From the NCBI RefSeq assembly GCF_000306765.2, contig NC_017941.2:248001-312000 (forward strand): a DNA stretch of 64,000 nt, given 5' to 3'. Positions within the stretch are counted from its first letter, which is position 1, and each line of letters starts with the position of its first letter. This DNA is from Haloferax mediterranei ATCC 33500. Lineage in GTDB: Archaea > Halobacteriota > Halobacteria > Halobacteriales > Haloferacaceae. Below, in pieces: positions 1 through 8,196 of this stretch. Both the position numbers and the translations under genes were made by a program. The notes beneath the pieces are model-generated. The model was not told where the DNA came from. It made no database searches and worked only from the letters and a program-made list of their open reading frames with translations.

Positions 1-1
1 C

Positions 2-154
2 GAATCATCGACCGAGACCCCGGTCGAAACGCTTCGACGACGATACGCGGAAGGTGAACTCAGCGACGACGCGTTCCAACGACGACTCGATAACCTCCTC
101 GAAACCGAATCGTTGGGCCGGGACGAGACTGAGCCTGAACGCGTATTCGAGTGA
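2..154 (+). CDS. SHOCT-domain protein, C-terminal end only
   Basis: An open frame enters from the left edge and stops with TGA at 152-154, giving about 50 visible residues. They contain the pattern LRRRYAEGELSDDAFQRRL, typical of the SHOCT (short C-terminal) domain: a roughly 30-residue helical module at the ends of many small archaeal and bacterial membrane or secreted proteins, probably for oligomerisation. The start and the rest of the protein lie outside the window, so its full function cannot be judged. The tail after the domain is short and acidic. Confidence 0.72.
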   Translation, partial: ESSTETPVETLRRRYAEGELSDDAFQRRLDNLLETESLGRDETEPERVFE

Positions 155-502
155 GCGTACACCTCGACAGTCCGCTTCAACCCAACTAGGGTTCGTCTGT
201 AACTGGGTGAAACGGGTTCCCAAAGAAGAAACTGGAGTCGTGGTTGCGAACCTGAAACACCCAACGCTCGGGATTCATGCGTTGACGAGACTCTTGGTCT
301 CGTTCGCCCACCAGAACGCTCCGCGTTCTAGGGACGTCTTCAGGGCAGGAGGATATCAATTTGATTCCTTGGACTGTGCCTGCTATCGCTTGCATTGTTT
401 GGGCTGGTGAGGCTGGCTTCGTCAGCGAAACCAGCAGTGTAATTTCGAGACGGCCTGTAGACTGTTCAGTAACCGAAGCGTCCGACTAGCACCGGTAGAC
501 GA
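155..502. other. Intergenic stretch with no recognised gene
   Basis: About 350 bases lie between the SHOCT gene and the convergent toxin gene. Frames here are short and read like shadows, with no domain, tRNA or strong repeat recognised. Base composition is more AT-rich than in the core genes, fitting the accessory look of the first 2.3 kb. Confidence 0.4.
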
Positions 503-889
503 CTACTCTCGGTAATTAACCGTCACTAGTCCATCGACGTGGTCGAAATGGCTGTCTGCGGTGACGAGCGTTCCCCCCGCCTCACGAACGACACCCGCGA
601 TGAGCGTATCCAGTGCGCCGATGGGTGTCCCGTTAGCATGGAGTTCCGCGTCAATCTTCGCCGCTTCTGCAGCGCCATCGATGGTAAGTGGGAGTGACTC
701 TAACCAGTCCAACCCGTCGCGTGTACTTTCGACACCGTCCGATCCGCGTAGTCTCGCACCCCCAACAAACACCTTGTGCAGCGCGACCGTCGGAGCGAAG
801 TATGGTTGCTGGCTTTCTTCGAGGAACTCCGCGATAGCTTGCTCTCCCTCCAAGTAGTCAATGAGAGCGTTCGTGTCGAGGCAGTTCAC
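503..889 (-). CDS. vapC: VapC-type PIN-domain toxin
   Basis: A 128-residue PIN-domain protein, the usual VapC size. The N-terminus CLDTNALIDYLEG holds the first catalytic Asp, and further acidic residues occur at IGALDTLIAG and VTADSHFDHV, the usual places for the Mg2+-binding quartet. VapC proteins are site-specific RNases, often against initiator tRNA or rRNA, held inactive by the cognate VapB. The gene starts with GTG at 889, overlapping the stop of the upstream antitoxin by four bases, so the two are co-translated. Family assignment is confident; the RNA target is unknown. Confidence 0.88.
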   Translation of the reverse strand: MNCLDTNALIDYLEGEQAIAEFLEESQQPYFAPTVALHKVFVGGARLRGSDGVESTRDGLDWLESLPLTIDGAAEAAKIDAELHANGTPIGALDTLIAGVVREAGGTLVTADSHFDHVDGLVTVNYRE

Positions 890-1110
890 AGTGATGCCTG
901 TCGATTCTCGAAGTCTTCGTCAAACTCCTCTTGAGCGTCTTCCACTGCCTCACGAAGGCCCGACTCTTTCCACGAACCGAAGCCCTTCATTACGTCTTCC
1001 TCTCCTCCAGTGACTCGAAGAAGAACGTCAGTGAAGCTCTCGTCACCGCGCTTCATCGCACGAAGTCGCTCGTACGCTTCCTCGGTCACAGTGATTGTCT
1101 TCGTTGCCAT
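886..1110 (-). CDS. vapB: VapB-type antitoxin
   Basis: A 74-residue protein beginning MATKTITVTEEAYERLRAMK, a short beta strand plus helices as in the VapB/DUF217 antitoxins of archaea, followed by an acidic toxin-binding tail. I chose the ATG at 1110. A GTG at 1131 would add MYVYVYV, encoded by a simple repeat and unlikely to be translated. It lies directly upstream of vapC with a GTGA overlap. Such antitoxins usually bind their own promoter as a complex with the toxin; no operator was identified. Confidence 0.85.
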   Translation of the reverse strand: MATKTITVTEEAYERLRAMKRGDESFTDVLLRVTGGEEDVMKGFGSWKESGLREAVEDAQEEFDEDFENRQASL

Positions 1111-1178
1111 CACGTAAACATACACGTACACATGGAAATGAGTTATGGAGGTCCAACACTATGTTTGGTACCTAACAA

Positions 1179-1577
1179 ATGACAAAACTCAAAGTGATAG
1201 TTGGTAGGCGGAGTACTCTCGACGAGTGCGCACGCTAACGAATCAAGGCCGCACAGGAAGACGAAGAAATCGAGGATGCACATCTAATCCTCAACTTCGA
1301 ATCGTACGCTGAACTCGGCAGACTGCTCAGCCCGAAGAATCTGAGATTGCTGGAAGCAATCGCCACGGACTCACCTCAGAGTATCCGCGAGGCTGCGGAG
1401 TTGATGAACCGTGATTACAAGCAGGTCCACCGGAACCTGACTGAACTCGAAGATATCGGCGTTATCGAATTCGAAGGTGGCGAATCGGGGCTACGAAAGA
1501 AGCCAGTGGTAGCCTACGATGGTCTTGAAATCGACTTTCCATTCGACAAGTCGAGCGGCTCCGACGTGACCCAATAA
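1179..1577 (+). pseudogene. HTH regulator gene with in-frame TAA
   Basis: From ATG 1179 the frame reads MTKLKVIVGRRSTLDECAR, then TAA at 1236-1238, and continues in the same frame to a stop at 1575-1577. The continuation RIKAAQEDEEIEDAHLILNF, then LSPKNLRLLEAIATDSPQSI and a winged-helix segment RDYKQVHRNLTELEDIGVI, matches what I recall of a haloarchaeal antitoxin-like HTH family of about 130 residues. Only one codon breaks it, so this looks like a recent nonsense change or sequencing error. A shorter product could start at TTG 1347, keeping the HTH but losing the N-terminal strand. No partner toxin is seen upstream. Confidence 0.7.
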
Positions 1578-1580
1578 CCC

Positions 1581-2147
1581 TCACTCTTCAAGAAAGACGG
1601 CGAAGTCACGAGCCGGTGAGCGAAACCTGGCTTCATCGATCCAGCGTTTGAGGTACTCATCAGCGGTCTCTGCCGAACGCTCACTGACCTTCGACCTCCT
1701 TCGGCGCGAAGACCTGCGTCCAGGTGACTTGTGCGTAGTCCGACCACGTTTCCGGGAGGCCCACGAGAAACCGAACTCGTCGACGAGAGTCGCCGGGGTG
1801 ATTTTCGCAGCGATGATGTCACGCGCAGGGGTCGGCGCATAGACGGTGAAGAGGTAGACACCGCCCTCCTTGAGGAGGTGCTCGTGCTGGCTCCGCCGGG
1901 GAAGGAACCGTCCGCGGCGCTGCGCTTCGCCGTCGGCGCCCATCGCGCTCTTGATTTCGACGACAGCCCCGGGTTCGAGCAGACAGATGCCGACGAACGG
2001 GTGGTCACGACTCGGCGTGAGTAACTCGGTGGTGAGCGCGTCGTAATGTTCGTGCTCGTGGTCCGAGACGTGACGCAGTTCTGTGTGAACCTGAAGAAGG
2101 GTCGTTTCGACGGTGTCTCCCGCCTTCCGAGAGGGCGCGAGACTCAT
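1581..2147 (-). pseudogene. Haloarchaeal unknown-function protein with apparent double frameshift
   Basis: The open frame starts at ATG 2147 (MSLAPSRKAGDTVETTLLQV) and gives about 188 residues. The N-terminal part (TELRHVSDHEHEHYDALTTE, later GGVYLFTVYAPTPARDIIA) looks like a real acidic haloarchaeal protein. From about 1771 down to 1685 the frame becomes Arg/Ser-rich, as in a wrong frame. The neighbouring frame there reads sensibly as FLVGLPETWSDYAQVTW and TQVFAPKEVEG, before a stop at 1681-1683. The final residues ADEYLKRWIDEARFRSP look native again. This suggests a lost base near 1770 and a compensating change near 1685. Function unknown; I recall relatives in mobile islands and proviruses. 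Confidence 0.55.
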
Positions 2148-2214
2148 GCGCAGACCCCCGTCTCTTCGGGTGGAAAACAACCGGCAAAGTACGCTGGTTT
2201 ACTTATATACCCAA

Positions 2215-2236
2215 TGGGACCGCCCGGATTTGAACC
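2215..2236 (-). repeat. Duplicated 3' end of tRNA-Pro
   Basis: These 22 bases are identical to 2321-2342, the acceptor strand and T-arm of the tRNA-Pro gene, 106 bases downstream of it in tRNA sense. Duplicated tRNA 3' ends are the classic footprint of tyrosine-integrase insertion (attL/attR). Here, however, the copy also forms one arm of an inverted repeat, so other origins are possible. Confidence 0.8.
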
Positions 2237-2322
2237 TCACTCGCTCACTGCGTTCGCTCCTTGGTTCAAATCGGACGGTTGTCACTCTTTGGCTCATCAC
2301 GTTGTTCTTCGCACAAAGAGTG
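2227..2322. repeat. Two inverted repeats behind tRNA-Pro
   Basis: Outer pair: GATTTGAACC at 2227-2236 against GGTTCAAATC at 2263-2272, a 10-base perfect stem with an imperfect extension over a 26-base GAGCGA-rich loop. Inner pair: CACTCTTTG at 2283-2291 against CAAAGAGTG at 2314-2322, the last two bases being the very 3' end of the tRNA gene. The same two-hairpin order is seen behind tRNA-His and tRNA-Asp. Confidence 0.75.
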
Positions 2323-2393
2323 GGACCGCCCGGATTTGAACCGGGGTCACGGGCACCCAAGGCCCGAAGTATACCAGGCTAACCCACGGTCCC
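2321..2393 (-). tRNA. tRNA-Pro (TGG)
   Basis: The minus strand folds as a 73-base tRNA: acceptor strand GGGACCG at the 5' end pairs with CGGTCCC followed by discriminator A. The anticodon arm CGGGC-CTTGGGT-GCCCG carries anticodon TGG, and the T-arm CCCCGGTTCAAATCCGGGC has the usual TTCAAAT loop. No intron and no encoded CCA are seen. The 3' end is duplicated at 2215-2236. Confidence 0.95.
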
Positions 2394-2441
2394 GCATATA
2401 CGTCTCTCCCCGTCTGGGAGTAAAGAGTTTCGTTCCTCGTT

Positions 2442-4298
2442 TCACGTCAGGGGGAAGAAATACGCCACCCCAATCGTCGTCACAACCCCGAGAACCAACT
2501 GGAGCGGGCCGCCAACGCGGATATAGTCCGAGAACTTGTATCCGCCCGGCCCGTAGACGAAGAGATTCGTCTGGTAGCCCACCGGCGTCATGAACGCCGT
2601 CGACGCGGCGAACATGACCGCGAGGACGAACGAGAAGGGTCGCGCGCCGAGCGTCGTCGCGGCCTCGATGGCGACCGGAATCATGAGCACGACGCTCGCG
2701 TTGTTCGAGATGATGTTCGTCAACAGCGCCGTCACGAAGTAGAACACCCCGAGCACTGCAAGCAGCGGGAGGAACTCACCACTCATCACGACCATCTCCG
2801 CGAGGAGTTCTGCGGCCCCGGAGTTCTCCATCGCGATGCCGAGCGGGATGACGCCAGCCAAGAGGAAGATAACGTCCCACTGGACTGCGTCGTACAGCTC
2901 GGTCGGTCGGAGACACCCGGTGGCAACCATCACCAGGGCTCCGAGCAACGCCGAAACGACGATGGGAAGGAAGTCAATCGCGGCGAGTGCGACGACGCCC
3001 GCGACGATGCCGACGGCGACCGGAATCTTCGACTCGCGGTAGTCGTGGCGTTCGATTTCTTGGGCGACGATGAAGTTGCGATTGTTGTCGAGGCGTTCGA
3101 TACTGTCGACGGTTGCCTGTACGAGAAGCGTGTCACCGACGCGAAGCGGGAGGTTGTCCATCCGTCGCCGAATCAACTCGCCGCCACGACGGAGCGCGAG
3201 CACCGTCGCGTCGTACCGCTGTCTGAAACTCGTCGTCGCGAGCGACTCGCCGACCAGCGACGACCCCGGCGCGATGACGACCTCGACGAGGTTCTGACCC
3301 TCGTCGGCGAGTTCGAGTTCGTCCTCGGTGATGGTGTCCGGAACAAGGTCGAGGCCCTCCATGTCGAGCAGTTCGACCAGCGTGTTGCGGTCGGTTCTGA
3401 GGGTGAACACGTCGCCCGGCCGAATCTCCTTTGGCCCGAGCGGTTCGAGAAAGACGCTGTCGCCGCGAATCAGTTGGAGGAGGTCGACGTCGAACTCCGT
3501 GTCGACGAGTACCTGCTGCACCTGCTGCCCGACGAGTGGGGAGTCCTCGCGGACGGCGACTTCAGTCAGGTACTCGGCCATCTCGAACTCCTCGGTCAGG
3601 TCGCCTCGCGGTTCGATTCGTGCGGGCGTGAGTCGTCGCCCGACGGTGAGGAGATAGACCATGCCGACGGCCATGACGACCGCACCGAGCGCGGTAAACT
3701 CGAACATCGAGATGGGCGCTTCGCCCGTGATGCGCGAGTACACGTCGCTGGCGAGAATGTTGGTCGAAGTGCCGATAAGTGTCAACATCCCACCGAACAT
3801 CGAGGCGTACGACAGCGGTAAGAGAAGCTTCGACGGCGACGTTTTCCCGCGTTCTGCGAGGTCGGTTACCATCGGCAGCAAAATCGCAACGGCGGCGGTG
3901 TTGTTGATGAATCCCGAGATAGGACCGACGACGCCGACGGTTGCGCCGAGTTGTCGAAACTCGCTGTCGCCGGTGAACGACGAAATTTTCGCACCCAGCA
4001 TCTGTACGAGGCCAGTTCGCTGAATACCTTCGCTCAGGATGAACATCGCGAGTACGGTCAGTGTCGCCGTGTTGGCGAACCCGGAGAGCGCGTCGCCCGG
4101 ATACGACTCGAAGAGCGTGATGGGTGCGCCGAGGAGTCCGACCGAGACAAGCGCCTCGGAGACGGGTTGAATCACCATCAGCGTCACCATCACGCCGATT
4201 GCCGTCACGTCGACGGGGACCGGTTCGGTTGCAAAGAACACCAACGCGACGAGGATGACGGCGAAAACGACGAGGATGCCCGGCGTTATCGCTACCAC
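2442..4298 (-). CDS. SLC13/DASS-type permease with two RCK_C (TrkA-C) domains
   Basis: A 618-residue membrane protein. Two membrane halves carry the duplicated DASS signatures: FINNTAAVAILLP and TLIGTSTNILAS in the first, IISNNASVVLMIP and TPVGYQTNLFVYG in the second. Between them, about residues 245-405, lie two RCK_C regulatory domains (LVGQQVQQVLVD and LVGESLATTSF). Family members are Na+-coupled or proton-coupled carriers of sulfate or di/tricarboxylates; the substrate cannot be told from sequence. The start is GTG at 4298. The gene stands alone, 90 bases from the helicase gene read in the same direction. Confidence 0.85.
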   Translation of the reverse strand: MVAITPGILVVFAVILVALVFFATEPVPVDVTAIGVMVTLMVIQPVSEALVSVGLLGAPITLFESYPGDALSGFANTATLTVLAMFILSEGIQRTGLVQMLGAKISSFTGDSEFRQLGATVGVVGPISGFINNTAAVAILLPMVTDLAERGKTSPSKLLLPLSYASMFGGMLTLIGTSTNILASDVYSRITGEAPISMFEFTALGAVVMAVGMVYLLTVGRRLTPARIEPRGDLTEEFEMAEYLTEVAVREDSPLVGQQVQQVLVDTEFDVDLLQLIRGDSVFLEPLGPKEIRPGDVFTLRTDRNTLVELLDMEGLDLVPDTITEDELELADEGQNLVEVVIAPGSSLVGESLATTSFRQRYDATVLALRRGGELIRRRMDNLPLRVGDTLLVQATVDSIERLDNNRNFIVAQEIERHDYRESKIPVAVGIVAGVVALAAIDFLPIVVSALLGALVMVATGCLRPTELYDAVQWDVIFLLAGVIPLGIAMENSGAAELLAEMVVMSGEFLPLLAVLGVFYFVTALLTNIISNNASVVLMIPVAIEAATTLGARPFSFVLAVMFAASTAFMTPVGYQTNLFVYGPGGYKFSDYIRVGGPLQLVLGVVTTIGVAYFFPLT

Positions 4299-4388
4299 GC
4301 GCTCACTGACGTACTGGTATCCGAAAAGCGTGCGGGGTTCAGAACCTGATGGCGGTCCAGCACCCGCAAATGGTGTTGTGGCCGACCG

Positions 4389-6443
4389 TTATCGTCCTTC
4401 TTCGTCGAGTTCGAGGTCGGCGATGATTTCGTACGGCGAGTAGCCCTTTCTAATACCGTCGAGGATGCGGAACGCCTCGTTCGGCGAGAGGAACTGTTTC
4501 GTGACGGCGAGACCGAGCGGCGTCGGGTCGAGTCCGTCGATAAAGTCCCATTCGAGAAGTTTCCCGACCGTGTGCGTAGTCGGAATCTCGCCGAGCATCC
4601 GGGTGTTGAGCGCCTTCGCCTTCTTGCCGGCGACGACGATGTTCGCCAAGGTCTCTTCGACGGCCGCGGACTCGTCGTAGACCGTTCTGACCTCCTCCAT
4701 CTCGCCTTTGAGGAGTTTGAACGCGACTTCGTCCTCGGTCATCTCCATCGTGTTGTGATAGCTGGTGTCGGGTTCGACCAGTAGGTAGACGACGCCCTTG
4801 TCGTGGTAGTCGGGTCGACCGGCACGACCGAGCATCTGGCTGAACTCCTGTACTGAGAGCCACTCGATACCCATCGCCAGCGTGTCGAAGATGACTTGCG
4901 ACGCCGGGAAGTCGACACCGGCGGCCAGCGCCGCCGTGGTCACGACGGCAGCGAGGTCTTGATTGGCGAACTGGCGTTCGACGCGCTTTCGCTGTTTGTA
5001 GTCTAATCCGGCGTGATACGGCGCGGCGTTGTAGTCGATTTTTCGCGCAATCTCGTGACAGCGCCGCCGCGAGTTGGTGAAGATAATCGTCTGCCCGCGG
5101 TATCCCTTCGACGATTTCGTGTCGAACGCCTGCCTGACAAGGCGGTTTTCGATTCGGGGTTTTTCTTGCCCGTCGGCGAAGGTGACGTGTCGCTCGATGG
5201 GAACCGGCCGGTCTTCGTACTCGACGAGGTTAGCTCGGAGATTCTCCGCCAACCACTTCGGGTTCCCGACCGTCGCAGAGAGGTAAATCCACTGCGCGCC
5301 GTCGTACTCGTCTCGTCGCTCGGCCCGCTCCTCACAGAAATGCTTGAGCCGGGAAATCATCCCGTCGAGGCGGTGGCCTCGCTCTTCTTCCTTCAGCGTG
5401 TGTACCTCGTCGATAACGACGGTCCCGATGTCGCCGAGGTCTTTTCCCGTCCGGAGGGCATGGTCGATTCCCTCGTAGGTGCCGACGATGATGTCGGCGT
5501 TTGGGTCGAAGCGGTTGCCGTCGTCGTTGATTCGGCTGGCTCCGACGCGAATCGTCACCTTGCCGAGGTGGCCGTAGCGGTCCTGAAAGTCCTCGTGTTT
5601 CTGGTTCGCGAGCGCGACGAGGGGGACGAGAAAGAGCATCTTTCCGTTCCCTTTGAGCATCCGGTCGATACCGGCGAGTTCGCCGACGAGCGTCTTCCCG
5701 GTCGCGGTGGCGCTCACCACGAGTTGGTCGTCGCCGTCGAGCAGTCCGTTGTCGATAGCGAGACTCTGGACCGGAAGCAGCGTGTCGAACCGCTCTGTCA
5801 GCATCGACTTCAGATTCGGGTGGAGGTCGAGTGTGTCCGTCTCGACCAAGTCGATGTCTTCCGTCGTCGCACTGATGGTGTCGAACTTCGTCAGGTCGGG
5901 GTCCAACTCGCCCTGCAGCAGGTTCGTGATACGGGTCAGGTCGCCCGTCTCGTAGAGGAGTTCTTCGAGGCGTTCTTGGGCCGCCTGCGTGAGGCCACCT
6001 GCGAACGACAGTTCCTGTTCGAGTTCGCGGACTGCGCAGTCACGGCAGACGTGCTCGTGTTCGGCTTTGATGGCCGTATCGTCAGTAATTGGCGAATACC
6101 GGCCGTTAACTGCACACCGACGGCAGGTCCGCACCGCGACAGCCTCAAGCTGGTAGCCGTCGAGCATCTCTTTGAGTTCCTCGCGGGCGTTTTTCGGCGT
6201 CTGCTGTGAGATGCGGATTCGAGCAGCTGACCGGGCGAGTTCGACGAACTGACTCGGGTCGCGCGGTGATTCTTCTCCCTTCCGAATCACGAGAAATCGG
6301 AGCGGTCGGGGCCCCGCGTTCGTCTCTTTGAGTTCGAGTTTTCCGCGGAGCACCCGCTTTCCATCCCGGCGGGCGACGACGAGATAGTCGTCCCCCGTCT
6401 GATGGAGAAAGACCGTGTCGACGCGGGTGACCTGTTTAGACAC
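4389..6443 (-). CDS. Ski2-like superfamily 2 helicase with N-terminal zinc site
   Basis: A 684-residue protein starting at GTG 6443. Residues 1-150 form a domain not shared with classical Hel308, with a CxxC...CxxC zinc site (C107, C110, C133, C136). The helicase core follows: Walker A SATATGKT near 244-251, DEVH at 345-348, YLSATVG, and motif VI QMLGRAGRPDYHDKG. The protein should be an ATP-driven RNA or DNA helicase; archaeal relatives are poorly studied. I believe this domain order corresponds to the DUF5814 helicases of haloarchaea, from memory only. It has no clear operon partner. Confidence 0.85.
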   Translation of the reverse strand: MSKQVTRVDTVFLHQTGDDYLVVARRDGKRVLRGKLELKETNAGPRPLRFLVIRKGEESPRDPSQFVELARSAARIRISQQTPKNAREELKEMLDGYQLEAVAVRTCRRCAVNGRYSPITDDTAIKAEHEHVCRDCAVRELEQELSFAGGLTQAAQERLEELLYETGDLTRITNLLQGELDPDLTKFDTISATTEDIDLVETDTLDLHPNLKSMLTERFDTLLPVQSLAIDNGLLDGDDQLVVSATATGKTLVGELAGIDRMLKGNGKMLFLVPLVALANQKHEDFQDRYGHLGKVTIRVGASRINDDGNRFDPNADIIVGTYEGIDHALRTGKDLGDIGTVVIDEVHTLKEEERGHRLDGMISRLKHFCEERAERRDEYDGAQWIYLSATVGNPKWLAENLRANLVEYEDRPVPIERHVTFADGQEKPRIENRLVRQAFDTKSSKGYRGQTIIFTNSRRRCHEIARKIDYNAAPYHAGLDYKQRKRVERQFANQDLAAVVTTAALAAGVDFPASQVIFDTLAMGIEWLSVQEFSQMLGRAGRPDYHDKGVVYLLVEPDTSYHNTMEMTEDEVAFKLLKGEMEEVRTVYDESAAVEETLANIVVAGKKAKALNTRMLGEIPTTHTVGKLLEWDFIDGLDPTPLGLAVTKQFLSPNEAFRILDGIRKGYSPYEIIADLELDEEGR

Positions 6444-6533
6444 GGTGCGTGCTACGGCGACGTGGTATTTCAGGGATTCGCCTGCGCGCTCTCACACCCT
6501 ACCGTCGCATGCTCGCGTTCTCGCGTCGCCCGT

Positions 6534-6917
6534 TCAGGACTCGTCGGTGAGTTCGATGGTGTCGTCACCGTTCGGCACAGCACAGAGGAACGAGCCGTCC
6601 TCGTCGGACTCGTTTCGGTACCAGTGGACGACGCCAGCGGGAATGAGAAGCGAGTCACCCGCTTCGACCTCGTACTCCTCGTCGTCGATGCCGACGACAT
6701 ACTGTCCCGAGAGGACGTACTGTTCGTGTTCGACCTCGTTGGTGTGTTTCGGAACCGACGCGCCAGCGTCGAGGACGAACCGTCTGATGGCGAAGTTCGG
6801 CGCGCCGTCGTCGTCGGAGAGGAGGACGCCTTTCGCCATCCCGTCAGCCGCACCCACTGACTCGTACTCGATATCCGTGCTTCGTTTTACAACTGGGTTG
6901 GGTTGGGAATCGCTCAT
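6534..6917 (-). CDS. Small cupin-domain protein
   Basis: A 127-residue single-domain cupin. Cupin motif 1 is seen as PKHTNEVEHEQYVLSGQ and motif 2 as GDSLLIPAGVVHWYRN, supplying the His/Glu metal ligands. Such proteins are metal-binding barrels with varied roles (isomerases, dioxygenases, sensors), so no reaction is assigned. ATG at 6917. It is divergent from the site-2 protease gene, with about 85 bases between them. Confidence 0.85.
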   Translation of the reverse strand: MSDSQPNPVVKRSTDIEYESVGAADGMAKGVLLSDDDGAPNFAIRRFVLDAGASVPKHTNEVEHEQYVLSGQYVVGIDDEEYEVEAGDSLLIPAGVVHWYRNESDEDGSFLCAVPNGDDTIELTDES

Positions 6918-7002
6918 ATCTCACCGTGGATTGCCGCCCCGCGTAAGCCTTCCCCCATTTTCTGGCCTGACTGCTTAAGGTTCTCCCATGGTTATTACGG
7001 GT

Positions 7003-8175
7003 ATGCGAGGAATCCGCATCGGTAGCGCCTTCGGCATCCCGATCAGGTTGGACCTCACCTTCCTCATCGTTCTCCCGCTTTTCGCGTGGCTTATCGGGTC
7101 TGACGTCGCCAATCTCACGCTCGTCATCAACGAACTCTTCGGCACGAGTATCGATGGCGCTGCCATCTCTGATGGGTCGCTCCAGTGGATACTCGGCGGT
7201 GCGGCCGCAATTGGGCTGTTTGCCGGTGTCCTCCTCCACGAGTTCGGTCACTCGCTCGTCGCCATGCGGTACGGCTACGAAATCGAGTCTATCACCCTCT
7301 GGCTGTTCGGCGGCGTCGCCCGTTTCAAGGAGATTCCGGAGGATTGGAAACAGGAGTTCACCATCGCCGTTGCAGGACCAATTGTCTCGGTCGCTATCGG
7401 TCTCGTCTCCTACGCCGGATTCCTCCTCCTTCCTGAATCGCAAGCACCCGCACAGTTCGTCCTCGGCTACCTCGCGTTGGTGAATATCACACTCGCCGCG
7501 TTCAACATGCTTCCCGGCTTTCCGATGGACGGCGGGCGCGTCCTCCGTGCAATTCTCGCCCGCAGCCGCCCCCACGCGAAAGCGACGCAGATGGCCGCCG
7601 AAGTCGGGAAGGTGTTCGCCTTCCTCCTCGGGATTTTCGGCCTGTTCTTCAACCTCTTCCTCGTCGCGCTCGCCTTCTTTATTTACATAGGCGCGTCCGG
7701 CGAGGCCCAACAGACCGTCCTCAAGGCGACGTTCGAGGACGTAGTCGTGCGTGATATCATGACTCCCAGAGAGAGCCTCGATGTGGTCGATGAGACGACC
7801 TCTGTCGCGGAACTCCTCGAACGGATGTTCGTCGAGCGACACACGGGCTACCCCGTCCTCAGAAACGGCGACCTCGTCGGCATGGTCACCCTCGACGACG
7901 CCCGCAGCGTCAAAGAAGTCGAACGCGACGCCTTCCGCGTCGACGATATCATGAGCAACGAACTGACGACCATCGACCCCGACGCCGACGCGATGGATGC
8001 TATCGCCCTCATGCAGGAGCGCAGTGTCGGTCGTCTCCCGGTCGTCGACGAGACGGGGGACCTCGTCGGTCTCATCTCCCGGTCGGACCTCGTGACCGCG
8101 TTCAACATCATCCGCAGTCGCGGGTCACTCGACGCGATGCCCCGTTCGGATGCCAGTTTCGCCCAACTCCGCTAA
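7003..8175 (+). CDS. Site-2-type zinc metalloprotease (M50) with two CBS domains
   Basis: About 390 residues. A multi-pass membrane half carries the zinc motif HEFGH (in LLHEFGHSLVAMRYG) and the second motif NMLPGFPMDGGRVLRA, whose Asp is the third ligand. The C-terminal half holds two CBS repeats (VVRDIMTPRESLDVV, VDDIMSNELTTIDPD) that usually bind adenine nucleotides. These enzymes cut proteins inside the membrane, typically releasing regulators. I prefer ATG 7003 (MRGIRIGSAFGIP) over ATG 6988: a TTAAGG box at 6974 sits at the right distance for a leaderless transcript. Substrate unknown. Confidence 0.9.
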   Translation: MRGIRIGSAFGIPIRLDLTFLIVLPLFAWLIGSDVANLTLVINELFGTSIDGAAISDGSLQWILGGAAAIGLFAGVLLHEFGHSLVAMRYGYEIESITLWLFGGVARFKEIPEDWKQEFTIAVAGPIVSVAIGLVSYAGFLLLPESQAPAQFVLGYLALVNITLAAFNMLPGFPMDGGRVLRAILARSRPHAKATQMAAEVGKVFAFLLGIFGLFFNLFLVALAFFIYIGASGEAQQTVLKATFEDVVVRDIMTPRESLDVVDETTSVAELLERMFVERHTGYPVLRNGDLVGMVTLDDARSVKEVERDAFRVDDIMSNELTTIDPDADAMDAIALMQERSVGRLPVVDETGDLVGLISRSDLVTAFNIIRSRGSLDAMPRSDASFAQLR

Positions 8176-8196
8176 CGGGCCGAGGTGTCTGCCCCC

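Noticed and set aside
2215..2320. Second tRNA gene near tRNA-Pro
   Set aside because: Only acceptor strand and T-arm are present; D-arm and anticodon arm are missing.
5013..6209. 398-residue plus-strand frame opposite the helicase gene
   Set aside because: Antisense shadow typical of GC-rich haloarchaeal genes; Val/Arg/Asp-rich with no domain, while the minus strand has full helicase motifs.
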